Shown: one piece after another, positions 28,765 to 35,779 of the stretch
Layout: each line of letters opens with the position of its first letter
Position numbering within the stretch: position 1 is the first letter of the stretch
From: Clostridioides difficile
GTDB taxonomy: Bacteria; Bacillota; Clostridia; Peptostreptococcales; Peptostreptococcaceae
Reading direction: 5' to 3'
Length of the DNA stretch: 63,393 nucleotides
NCBI RefSeq assembly: GCF_001299635.1
Contig: NZ_JRHN01000015.1
Span: 1-63,393 of the forward strand
The notes under the pieces: generated by a model
What the model was told of the DNA's origin: nothing
What the model saw: the letters and a program-made list of their open reading frames with translations, nothing else
Database searches by the model: none
Position numbers and translations under genes: made by a program

Positions 28765-28798
28765 GTGTTTAGTGCCTAGTTAAACACACTAGGCACTA
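28765..28798. repeat. Two overlapping inverted repeats upstream of the integrase
   Basis: A perfect 11-base stem TAGTGCCTAGT (28770-28780) / ACTAGGCACTA (28788-28798) has a 7-base loop. It overlaps a second pair GTGTTTA (28765-28771) / TAAACAC (28781-28787). The two pairings share bases and cannot form together. There is no T tract on either side, so this is not a standard terminator. It lies between hicB and int, 23 bases before the int ATG. Confidence 0.75.
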
Positions 28799-28806
28799 TG
28801 ATTAGA

Positions 28807-29211
28807 TTAATTAATATTAAGTTTGTTTTTCAAAGCTTCTTGTAATAATTGAGAAAAATTTATATTATTTTTTTCAGCTTCTTTATTTAACCATGAAGGA
28901 ATAGATAAAGTTTTCTTAATTGACTTACTATCATATTCTTTTATTGTTTCTTTTAAATTAACTTTTACCAATATAGCAGTTTGATTTTCTTTAGTACTAA
29001 TATTATTTAGTTGTGTAGGTTTTGGAATTTCTAAACCATCTGAATACAAGTCGAACAATTCTAATTTTAAAGCATCTTCTGCCATAAGAAAAGCTTCTTC
29101 TAAATTCTCGCCACAAGTTATTATATTTGAAAAATCATAAAAATTAACTTCATAATCATCATCATCATGTCTTATTACAATTGCTGGAAATATATATTCA
29201 TTTTTATACAT
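28807..29211 (-). CDS. hicB: HicB-family antitoxin with ribbon-helix-helix C-terminus
   Basis: Antitoxin half of a HicAB system. The N-terminal HicB fold (FPAIVIRHDDDDYEVNFYDF then CGENLEEAFLMAEDALKLEL) is followed by a linker and a C-terminal segment (KKTLSIPSWLNKEAEKNNIN) typical of a ribbon-helix-helix DNA-binding domain used for autorepression. ATG follows AAAGGTGGTG. Encoded 64 bases downstream of hicA and likely cotranscribed from the promoter at 29485-29513. Confidence 0.92.
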   Translation of the reverse strand: MYKNEYIFPAIVIRHDDDDYEVNFYDFSNIITCGENLEEAFLMAEDALKLELFDLYSDGLEIPKPTQLNNISTKENQTAILVKVNLKETIKEYDSKSIKKTLSIPSWLNKEAEKNNINFSQLLQEALKNKLNIN

Positions 29212-29275
29212 ATTTTCACCACCTTTATAAAATATAAAAATAAGTTAGAGAGAGTAAAATTATAAACTGCTAGGG

Positions 29276-29449
29276 CTATTTAAGCCCTAACTGCTTGTAA
29301 ATTGAATGAAGAGTTCCTTTTTTTATGTCGCCAGAATGTTTTGGGATTATGGCAGTTCTATTTGTTTCTCTATGTATCAACTTTATATGAGAAGTACCAT
29401 TTTGACTTTTTATTTCCCAACCATTTTTAAAATCTCTCTTACTCTCAAT
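29276..29449 (-). pseudogene. hicA: HicA-family mRNA interferase, damaged or non-canonically started
   Basis: The frame encodes a HicA core: NGWEIKSQNGTSHIKLIH aligns with the double-stranded RNA-binding fold, with the catalytic His in GTSHIKL, and ends DIKKGTLHSIYKQLGLK. No ATG, GTG or TTG opens this frame; the only codon behind the strong site GAGGAGGG is ATT (29447-29449). In the next frame a TTG (29446-29448) opens LRVREILK, which looks like the true HicA start, then hits a stop after 12 codons. A deletion of about 13 bases in helix 1 would explain both. The product is either lost or an N-terminally shortened toxin. Confidence 0.75.
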
Positions 29450-29484
29450 CTTATTCCCTCCTCTCTCTAACTTTCTATAGTTAT

Positions 29485-29523
29485 ATTATAACAAATGATT
29501 TAATACGTGTCAATACGTATTAA
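29485..29523 (-). promoter_or_regulatory. hicAB promoter with overlapping palindromic operator
   Basis: On the minus strand, TTGACA (29508-29513), exactly 17 bases, TATAAT (29485-29490): a perfect consensus sigma-A promoter. The -35 box lies inside an inverted repeat TTAATACGT-N6-ACGTATTAA (29500-29523), a likely HicB operator. Autorepression by HicB (or HicAB) at such overlapping sites is known for the family; binding here is inferred. Confidence 0.85.
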
Positions 29524-29644
29524 TTAAATTGTTTTATATTAATTTGTAATATAAGATGTTAAAAACCTCTATTTTGGATTATATATGATTTTCTATGAAA
29601 AATATGGTAAATTATATATAAACAATATTTTGAGGAGTGAGATT

Positions 29645-30715
29645 ATGGGGAAAAAAATATTTTTAATTTTAATTTTTGTATTATTAAGTATAGCTGGATG
29701 TAGTGCAAATAAAGAATCACAATCAATTTTTAAGAGAGAAAGAATATTTAATGACAATGTTGCAATTCTTGAAAGTGGTGAGGAAGATAGAAAGATTTAT
29801 AAATATAATGAGTGGAAAGTAGTTGGCAAGGATGGCAAAGTTATCTTTGAACAAGGTGAAAATGCAGATTATATATCTAAATTTAGTAGTGGTATTGCAT
29901 GTATAGTAAAAGATGGAAAGTATGGTTTTATTGACAAAAAAGGAACTATTATCATAAAACCACAATTTGATGATGCAGATAATTTTAGAGAAGGATTAGC
30001 ACCAGTTGAAATTGATGGAAAATGGGGGGCTATTGATGAAAGTGGAGAAATAGTTATAGAACCGAAATATTATTATCTTGGTGATTTTAGTGATGGTTAT
30101 GCTATATATAGAGAAAATGAAAGTGACACTGAATTAGGATATATTGATAAAAATGAGAAACAATTATCTGATTTTAAATTTAGTAATACATTTCAATTTG
30201 CTGAAGGAGTAGCTATTGCCGTTAAAGATGGGAAATGGTGTATCTTAAATAAAGAAGGGAATATAATAGAAACTGAATTTACCTTTATATACCCATTTAA
30301 TGATGGTATAGCATGCGTTAGGGATAAATCAAACAAATATGGTTTTATTGATAAAAAAGGAAATGTTATTATAGAACCAAAATTTGATTCTCATATGGAT
30401 TCCTCATACTTTAGTGATGATTTGATTCCTGTTAACATAGATGATAAATATGGATATATTAATAAAAAAGATGAAACTATAATAGACCCACAATTTGACG
30501 AAGCAGGTATTTTTAATGATGGATTAGCCTATGTATGCATAAATGATAAATATGGATATATTAATAAAAAAGGTGAAATTATAATAGAACCACAATTTGA
30601 TGAAGCTAAAGAATTTAATAATGGTTTAGCAGCTGTTTCTACAAATGGCAAGTTTGGAATAATTGATAAGGAAGGGTCGTTCGTTATAAATCCTTTATAT
30701 GATAAAATAGAATAA
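29645..30715 (+). CDS. WG-repeat lipoprotein, likely lysogenic cargo gene
   Basis: A 356-residue secreted lipoprotein. The signal peptide is followed by the lipobox LSIAGC (Cys19), then about nine WG-type repeats of roughly 35-45 residues, each with a KYGFIDKKG-like turn and an I(I/V)xPxFD segment. WG proteins form beta-rich surface or adaptor domains; the ligand is unknown. The ATG at 29645 follows GAGGAGTGAG; an in-frame upstream ATG at 29585 would spoil the signal peptide. It faces opposite to its neighbours inside the lysogeny module, with its own terminator, the layout of a phage moron. Confidence 0.88.
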   Translation: MGKKIFLILIFVLLSIAGCSANKESQSIFKRERIFNDNVAILESGEEDRKIYKYNEWKVVGKDGKVIFEQGENADYISKFSSGIACIVKDGKYGFIDKKGTIIIKPQFDDADNFREGLAPVEIDGKWGAIDESGEIVIEPKYYYLGDFSDGYAIYRENESDTELGYIDKNEKQLSDFKFSNTFQFAEGVAIAVKDGKWCILNKEGNIIETEFTFIYPFNDGIACVRDKSNKYGFIDKKGNVIIEPKFDSHMDSSYFSDDLIPVNIDDKYGYINKKDETIIDPQFDEAGIFNDGLAYVCINDKYGYINKKGEIIIEPQFDEAKEFNNGLAAVSTNGKFGIIDKEGSFVINPLYDKIE

Positions 30716-30720
30716 AATAT

Positions 30721-30760
30721 AGAAAAAAAGGTACTTAGTTAACTAAGTACCTTTTTTTCT
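30721..30760. terminator. Perfect 40-base palindromic bidirectional terminator
   Basis: The 20 bases at 30721-30740 are the exact reverse complement of 30741-30760. The stem core AAGGTACTTAG is flanked by seven A on the left and seven T on the right, so it can stop the WG-protein transcript on the plus strand and the cI-immA transcript on the minus strand. The immA stop codon lies inside it. Confidence 0.93.
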
Positions 30761-31337
30761 ATATTTCATGTAATTTTTAATAAAAACATTAAACTGTTTT
30801 ATAACTAAATTATCTAAACTAGTAGTATTATTTTTGCTTTTTTTTAAAGAAACACTTTTTTTAAAAGCAACATTTTTATCCACACCACAAAAATACATAA
30901 TTTCAGAAATTTCCGAAATTTTACATTCTGTTAATACTGCATTAGGGCATAGTATATATTTTGTAAAAGTTTCTGCTTCCACTTCAAATAATTTGTTGCT
31001 TTTAGAATGAAGCTTTAAAACATTAGTTTTTGTTGCATGTCCTAAAAAAATGTGTGCTAGTTCATGTATAAGTGTCCAACGTATGGAATGAAAGGGATAA
31101 TACGTATTGTAACAAATTACAAAAGTATTATCTCTTTTACTCCAGAATACAAATCCTTGCTTGTCATATTTTTCAATAATAAAATCAATATCTTTTCTTA
31201 TCAATTTTGCAAATTCTTCATAGGAATAAACTTTCAAATTATTATTTCTAATAATTTGAAAAGGACAAATAGGGTAATGTCGTAAGTTCTTCTCTTAAAA
31301 TGAATTCGTAAGCTATTTGTCTTAAAAATTTATGCAT
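30743..31337 (-). pseudogene. immA: ImmA/IrrE-family metalloprotease, frameshifted near the N-terminus
   Basis: Predicted anti-repressor protease that cleaves the prophage repressor. The zinc motif HELAH is intact (WTLIHELAHIFLGHA). The open frame from 31237 starts only at a TTG without a ribosome binding site. In the other frame, ATG at 31337 (just after cI) opens MHKFLRQIAYEFILREELTT then LP and reaches a stop at 31248. Joining the two at the CCC (plus-strand GGG 31272-31274) with one base removed gives TTLPICPFQIIRNNN, the normal ImmA lead-in (PxDPxxIaxxxgi-like). So a one-base insertion breaks the gene, or expression depends on slippage or an internal start. Confidence 0.82.
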
Positions 31338-31351
31338 TATTTATTTTTAAT

Positions 31352-31843
31352 TTACCTTTCTAAATTGTCATATAAATTTATTGCTTCTTCTATATTTTCA
31401 GTATTGCCATTTCGGGCAGCAGATTGTTGTGAATTTTCTTCGATATATTCACCTCTATAGTCTTGATACAATTCATCATCTTCTAAAATTGTGTCAACAA
31501 GTGAGTATACATATTTTTTTATTGCTTTTCTTTGTTCTCCAGTCAATTTTAAATAGCTTTCAAGTATTTTCACATCTAAATTATCAAGATTATATTTGTT
31601 TGATAGTTCAGAAATTATTGTATCATCATTTTCAATAAACATTTCTCCAATACCATGTCTTAACCATTTTTCATTTATGTTAAATTCAGCACAAATAATT
31701 TTTATAATTTTTTCTGTAACATCACGATAGCCTTTTTCTAAATTAGAAAGATAGTTTTGGGCTACTGCTATTCTCATGCCAAATTCTTTCTGTGTAAGAT
31801 TTGATGCTTTTCTTACTTCTTTGACTCTTTCATGTATATCCAT
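31352..31843 (-). CDS. cI: CI-like prophage repressor (XRE family)
   Basis: A 163-residue repressor. The N-terminal helix-turn-helix covers residues about 5-60 (RVKEVRKASNLTQKEFGMRI then AVAQNYLSNLEKG). The C-terminal half is helical and acidic; no LexA-type Ser-Lys protease is visible, consistent with ImmA-dependent inactivation. I start at the ATG behind TTAGGAGGTG. It heads a leftward operon with immA and divides from the early genes at the promoter region 31863-31950. Confidence 0.92.
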   Translation of the reverse strand: MDIHERVKEVRKASNLTQKEFGMRIAVAQNYLSNLEKGYRDVTEKIIKIICAEFNINEKWLRHGIGEMFIENDDTIISELSNKYNLDNLDVKILESYLKLTGEQRKAIKKYVYSLVDTILEDDELYQDYRGEYIEENSQQSAARNGNTENIEEAINLYDNLER

Positions 31844-31862
31844 TTTATCACCTCCTAAAAAG

Positions 31863-31950
31863 ATACTAACATATGAATATCGCAAATGCAATAAAAATAT
31901 AAAAATAAGGTTGATTTAATATCCCTAATGTGATATTATGATATTGCGAT
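31863..31950. promoter_or_regulatory. Divergent lysogenic/lytic promoters with operator-like repeats
   Basis: Rightward: TTGATT (31911-31916), 17 bases, TATTAT (31934-31939). Leftward (cI): TTGCAT (plus 31886-31891), 17 bases, TAGTAT (plus 31863-31868). Matching ATCGCAA (31879-31885) and its inverse TTGCGAT (31944-31950) lie in the leftward spacer and just after the rightward -10 box, so one regulator could control both. Binding by CI is inferred. Confidence 0.78.
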
Positions 31951-31981
31951 AGAGATATTAATAATTTAGGAGGTGTCAAAT

Positions 31982-32182
31982 ATGAATAAAATCATTGAAA
32001 ATAAAACTCAAAAACTAATTGAAATAAAAGGAAGTTCAGCAAATGAATTTCTTAGTAAAAAAATTGATAGTGATGATTTAATGAAAGAAATTGTAAAGAT
32101 GTCATACGAGCAACGAGTGAAAATGTTTTACATAATGCAAGGTGCGAATCTTGTGAAAGAACTAGATACACCAAACATTTAA
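31982..32182 (+). CDS. Small early phage protein
   Basis: Unrecognised 66-residue helical protein (MNKIIENKTQKLIEIKGSSA at the start). First gene of the rightward early operon, where a Cro-like or anti-repressor gene is often found, but I see no helix-turn-helix. ATG behind AGGAGGT. Confidence 0.75.
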   Translation: MNKIIENKTQKLIEIKGSSANEFLSKKIDSDDLMKEIVKMSYEQRVKMFYIMQGANLVKELDTPNI

Positions 32183-32203
32183 TAATTAAGAGGGGTGATA
32201 AAA

Positions 32204-32875
32204 TTGTTTATATTGAAAGGTAAAGATTTTGAAAAGGAGATAGATAAACTAAATGTTCTTTATTGGATTGTGACTGACGAAGAAACAGAAGGAGAACTTG
32301 TATATGACTCTATAAGCACAGAAGAATTTTGCTTTAGATTTTATGAAGATTATGAAGTGGAAGGTTTAAAGATAGTAGCGAATGGAACAGAAGCATATGA
32401 CAACTCGTTATTTGAAATAGAAAAAGAATATAAAAAGGATGATGAATTGGTGTTAGAGATTTCTTGTGATTTAACAAAAGAAGAGTATTTTCATGAATGG
32501 GAATTGGAAGAAGATAAAAAAGAAAAGAAGAAAAGAAAAAATATAAAATGGAATGAAAATAAAAAGGATAACTATAGAGGTAACTTTTCTAAAAAAAGTT
32601 TTAAATTTAATAACAGTGATAAAACATTCTATCTTGATACAATAGTTTCTTATAAGAGCTTAAAACAGTATTTAAAAGAAATAACTGAACTTGTAGGAGC
32701 TAATGAGATAACAATAATAAATGAAATACCAAAAGACGCAATAAGTATTAATTTTCACTATGATAATGATGGAAAACTGATTTTAAAATTTAAAAGAGAA
32801 ATTGATGTTGAAGAAGGTTGTAAAAGAGAGTTTGGATATTATGATAAAAGCGTCTTATTCAATAAACAAAAATAG
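32204..32875 (+). CDS. Early phage protein of unknown function
   Basis: About 223 residues, highly charged, with an acidic N-terminal half, a Lys-rich centre (EEDKKEKKKRKN) and a C-terminal alpha/beta region. No known domain recognised. In-frame starts are GTG 32195 (inside the ribosome binding site) and TTG 32204, which is six bases after AGGGGTG and preferred. Follows the first early gene. Confidence 0.72.
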   Translation: MFILKGKDFEKEIDKLNVLYWIVTDEETEGELVYDSISTEEFCFRFYEDYEVEGLKIVANGTEAYDNSLFEIEKEYKKDDELVLEISCDLTKEEYFHEWELEEDKKEKKKRKNIKWNENKKDNYRGNFSKKSFKFNNSDKTFYLDTIVSYKSLKQYLKEITELVGANEITIINEIPKDAISINFHYDNDGKLILKFKREIDVEEGCKREFGYYDKSVLFNKQK

Positions 32876-32890
32876 AATGGGGGGATATAA

Positions 32891-33235
32891 ATGTTAAAAC
32901 TATACAATTTATCAACAGAACTTAAAATATTAGAATTAGAGAAATATGGATTTTACAGAATTAATAATGAAAGTTTTACAGGGATGGACAAAGAAAATAA
33001 AAATGTCAAAGAGTGGTTTACAAAATGGTCTATAAACGGAGAAGAAATTGTATTAGCAAGAAAATGTAATGTTACTCAAGGGATAATCTATTTTTCGATT
33101 AAATTCTTAGAAAAGTACTCTGTTGAAGAAATTTTAGAAAAGGTAGTATCCTCTATAGAAGACTCTCAAATCATATCTATAGAAGATACAAGCCTAGTAA
33201 TGACAGCTGAAAATATTGTTATAAAACTACACTAA
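32891..33235 (+). CDS. Early phage protein, paralogue of the 33755 gene
   Basis: Unrecognised 114-residue protein. Segments LELEKYGFYRIN and IYFSIKFLEKYSVEEILEKV match the protein encoded at 33755-34042 (NELEKYGYFRVD and IYFYSREFIEKNSVIEILES), so the two are diverged copies. ATG behind GGGGGGATATAA. Its 3' end overlaps a leftward gene by 17 bases. Confidence 0.72.
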   Translation: MLKLYNLSTELKILELEKYGFYRINNESFTGMDKENKNVKEWFTKWSINGEEIVLARKCNVTQGIIYFSIKFLEKYSVEEILEKVVSSIEDSQIISIEDTSLVMTAENIVIKLH

Positions 33236-33455
33236 GAGTGCCATCACCATTATCAACTAACTCTTTGCTAGAATGAAAAACTATTTTGTCTGAGTATAAA
33301 AATGATTCAAATTCAAAACCGTTTGGATAAACAGCTGTAGTTTTAATGCAGTCTGAACTTTGAACAATATCAGTCTTAACATCAGATAAATCAATATCAA
33401 AAGGTGTCAAAATTTTTGAAACCTCTTTAAATGTATATGTATACTTATACATCAT
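33219..33455 (-). CDS. Leftward small protein inside the early region
   Basis: A 78-residue protein on the opposite strand to all its neighbours. The ribosome binding site AAAGGGGGAC in front of two ATG codons (33455, 33452) supports it as real. No recognised domain; beta-rich C-terminal half (YPNGFEFESFLYSDKIVFHS). Its convergent overlap with the preceding gene means antisense transcription over that gene's end. Confidence 0.7.
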   Translation of the reverse strand: MMYKYTYTFKEVSKILTPFDIDLSDVKTDIVQSSDCIKTTAVYPNGFEFESFLYSDKIVFHSSKELVDNGDGTLSVVL

Positions 33456-33590
33456 TTGTCCCCCTTTCTGATGAATTTTAGTTTAATAACTAATGAGTAA
33501 ATTATAGCATGCAATATGGAATAAATTGGGATAAAGTTATAAAAAAGAAATAATAAATAATTTATATATATAAATAAAAGGTGGATGCAA

Positions 33591-33740
33591 ATGAAAGAGG
33601 AAAAAGAAGTAATACTTTTGAAAGTGAGTATAGAAATAAATAGGGAACTGCTGAATCAGAAAATGAGTAAAATTAAAGGATTGTATGAAGAACTTAAAAA
33701 TGAATTGAACTCATTTTCTGATTTGATAAAAGTTAGATAA
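33591..33740 (+). CDS. Very small early phage protein (49 residues)
   Basis: Short frame with AAAGGTGG well placed before the ATG. Charged, helical, with MKEEKEVILLKVSIEINREL at the start. No known family. Ends 14 bases before the next gene, in the same operon. Confidence 0.62.
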   Translation: MKEEKEVILLKVSIEINRELLNQKMSKIKGLYEELKNELNSFSDLIKVR

Positions 33741-33754
33741 GGAGTGATAGAAAC

Positions 33755-34042
33755 ATGAATGATTTAGATATAGAAATAAAAATAAATGAATTAGAAAAGT
33801 ATGGTTACTTTAGAGTAGATAAAGATTACATATTACAAAATATAAATAAAAAAAGTTCTTTATATAGAAAGCATATTGAAGAACACTTAAACGGAAATTT
33901 TAAAAAAGAACTTTTAATTGCAATAAAATATGAAGAAAATATTTATTTTTATTCAAGAGAATTTATAGAAAAGAATAGTGTTATTGAAATACTAGAAAGT
34001 ACTAAAAGGCATTTTGTAAAACAAGATAATAACACTATCTGA
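33755..34042 (+). CDS. Early phage protein, paralogue of the 32891 gene
   Basis: Unrecognised 95-residue protein that shares the ELEKYG(F/Y)(Y/F)R motif near residue 14 and the C-terminal EKxSVxEILE motif with the gene at 32891. It lacks about 20 residues of that protein's C-terminal end. Good ribosome binding site (AAGGAGTGATAG). Confidence 0.7.
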   Translation: MNDLDIEIKINELEKYGYFRVDKDYILQNINKKSSLYRKHIEEHLNGNFKKELLIAIKYEENIYFYSREFIEKNSVIEILESTKRHFVKQDNNTI

Positions 34043-34082
34043 TACATAATTAAAATATTTGAAATGAATGGGGGAAATACAT

Positions 34083-34265
34083 ATGGCAAAGGCATGCAAG
34101 GCAATATTTGAAAACAAAATGGACATGGGTTTGTTTTGTGAAGGATATGCAAGAGCTAAAGAAATGATGATAGAACGATTATTCAATCAAGAAATAGAAT
34201 ATAAAATCACTTATAGAGAAAAGACAGAAGAAGAACTAAAAAAGGGAGAAAAGGAAGTAATTTAA
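34083..34265 (+). CDS. Small early phage protein (60 residues)
   Basis: Unrecognised short protein with a Cys-containing N-terminal helix (MAKACKAIFENKMDMGLFCE) and an acidic/basic tail. The ATG at 34083 is correctly spaced from GGGGGAA; an upstream in-frame ATG at 34068 lies over that site. Last gene before the candidate origin region. Confidence 0.65.
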   Translation: MAKACKAIFENKMDMGLFCEGYARAKEMMIERLFNQEIEYKITYREKTEEELKKGEKEVI

Positions 34266-34292
34266 TTGAAATTTAATAATTATGTAAACAAA

Positions 34293-34325
34293 AAGTGTCT
34301 TATAACTACGAATTATAAGACACTT
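34293..34325. repeat. Inverted repeat in the gap before rep
   Basis: A perfect 13-base stem AAGTGTCTTATAA (34293-34305) / TTATAAGACACTT (34313-34325) with a 7-base loop. Read leftward it is followed by T residues and could terminate minus-strand RNA; read rightward it has no T tract. It could equally be part of a replication origin. Confidence 0.7.
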
Positions 34326-34406
34326 CACAAAATAACTTTGTTGTCAAAGCTATAAAATCATATCTACTTTTTATTATAGCAGATAAGACAATAGAGTTCA
34401 ATAAAT

Positions 34407-34514
34407 TCGCTAAAATGGAGCGATTAACGAGCTTGTAATAGGTATTAACATTATAACGATATAAAGTATCTATACAAATATATAACACTAGATACTAATA
34501 TATAGATGCTAATA
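34407..34514. other. Candidate replication origin beside the HUH Rep gene
   Basis: This non-coding gap (34266-34536) holds a small hairpin TCGCT-N7-AGCGA (34407-34423); tandem direct repeats TAGATACTAATA (34489-34500) and TAGATGCTAATA (34503-34514), one base different and 14 bases apart; and an inverted copy AGTATCTA (34465-34472) of the repeat start. Such a cluster directly upstream of a Rep gene is what a rolling-circle double-strand origin or iteron set looks like. The function is inferred. Confidence 0.5.
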
Positions 34515-34536
34515 AAAGACTGAATGAGGTACTGCT

Positions 34537-35316
34537 ATGAAGAGTTTTATAAGAGAGAAAAAGATATATTGTAATGACTATTTAGAAATAGACATAATAC
34601 CAAGAGTAGATGGGACAAAAGGTAAGAGAGGTAAGAAGGAATACATATCTAAAATGAAACAAAAGAATTTGAATGACAAGAACGCTAAAAGATACTTTAT
34701 ACAATTAGCTAATACAAATTTTAATAATAAAGACTTAGTTGTACATTTTACATATGCACCAAAGTTTTTACCTAATACGGTTGAAGAAGCTGAAAAAGAA
34801 GCTAGAAATTATATAAGAAGAATAAATCATAGAAGAAAAAAAGAAAGATTAGGAGCAATTAAGTATTTGCTAATAACAGAATTTGGTGAAAAGAAAAATG
34901 GAACTAAGAGAGTACACCATCATATGATACTTTCTGGAGAACTTGACAGAGACATAGTCGAAAAATTATGGGTCAAGAAACAAAGGGGAAAAAAAGAAGG
35001 TGAAAAACTTGGATGGATAAATACACATAGATTACAACCGAATGAACTCGGACTAGAACATTTATGCAAATATCTAATGAAAGACCCAAAAGGTCGAAAA
35101 AGATGGAGTTCATCACAAAATTTAGAAAAGCCTTATCAGCGTTGTAATGATAGCAGATATAGCAAAAAGAAAGTAATGGATATAGTAAGAAATGATTTAG
35201 ACAATAGAATGTTTTGGGAAAAACAGTATAGAGGTTATATATTTACAGAATGTAAGGTCGCATATAACGATATAACAGGAGTTAGCTTATATATAAAAAT
35301 GCGAAGATTAAATTAA
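34537..35316 (+). CDS. rep: HUH-type replication initiator (rolling-circle Rep)
   Basis: A 259-residue protein with the layout of single-tyrosine HUH endonucleases. Motif 1 is HFTYAPKF (about residues 70-77), motif 2 is RVHHHMILSG with the metal-binding histidines at 127-129, and motif 3 is CKYLMKD with candidate nucleophile Tyr179 and Lys182. It would nick the origin and start rolling-circle replication. No helicase domain is present, so the host helicase is presumably used. The start is ATG behind GAGGTACTGC (moderate site). It differs from the DnaC/DnaB or primase modules common in siphophages. Confidence 0.8.
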   Translation: MKSFIREKKIYCNDYLEIDIIPRVDGTKGKRGKKEYISKMKQKNLNDKNAKRYFIQLANTNFNNKDLVVHFTYAPKFLPNTVEEAEKEARNYIRRINHRRKKERLGAIKYLLITEFGEKKNGTKRVHHHMILSGELDRDIVEKLWVKKQRGKKEGEKLGWINTHRLQPNELGLEHLCKYLMKDPKGRKRWSSSQNLEKPYQRCNDSRYSKKKVMDIVRNDLDNRMFWEKQYRGYIFTECKVAYNDITGVSLYIKMRRLN

Positions 35317-35331
35317 AATTGAGGTGATTAT

Positions 35332-35472
35332 ATGTACTTAAGAGTATGCAAGTGTTGCAAAAAGGAATTTAAAACAAATTTGTATTCAAAAACATATTGT
35401 TCTTATGTTTGTAAAAACAAGTTTAAGAATGGGAGAAAAAAAGAAAAGAAAGAAGGTAATAAGAATGAATAA
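35332..35472 (+). CDS. Tiny zinc-finger-like protein (46 residues)
   Basis: Two Cys pairs, VCKCCKKEF at residues 5-13 and YCSYVCKNKF at 22-31, suggest a small treble-clef or zinc-ribbon fold, with a strongly basic tail. ATG behind GAGGTGATT. Its end overlaps the next start. Confidence 0.7.
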   Translation: MYLRVCKCCKKEFKTNLYSKTYCSYVCKNKFKNGRKKEKKEGNKNE

Positions 35473-35779
35473 AGAAATAGATGCGATATGTGCCAAGGCT
35501 GGAGAGTATATTTGTAAAATATGTAAATTTAATAATACTTGTAAAGTTGAAAATAAAAATGGGTGTATGTGTGGTCACTTTGAAGTAAAGAGCAAGATAG
35601 AAAAAATACTGGAAAAAGGTAATTTCATAACTACTATGGATTTTAAATTAAAAAATATAAGTATGAAAGAAGTTGAATCTTACTGTGAGGAAAATAATAA
35701 AAAAATAAAAATTTGTGGATGGGGAAAAGAACAAATAATAATCTTTACAGATAAAGAGAGGGTAAAAACTAATGAATAA
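35465..35779 (+). CDS. Cys-rich early phage protein
   Basis: Unrecognised 104-residue protein with an N-terminal cysteine cluster (AICAKAGEYICKICKFNNTC and GCMCGHF) that could bind zinc, then an alpha/beta part. The ATG at 35465 behind AGAAGGT is preferred over an upstream ATG at 35405 that lies inside the preceding gene. Overlaps both neighbours. Confidence 0.7.
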   Translation: MNKEIDAICAKAGEYICKICKFNNTCKVENKNGCMCGHFEVKSKIEKILEKGNFITTMDFKLKNISMKEVESYCEENNKKIKICGWGKEQIIIFTDKERVKTNE

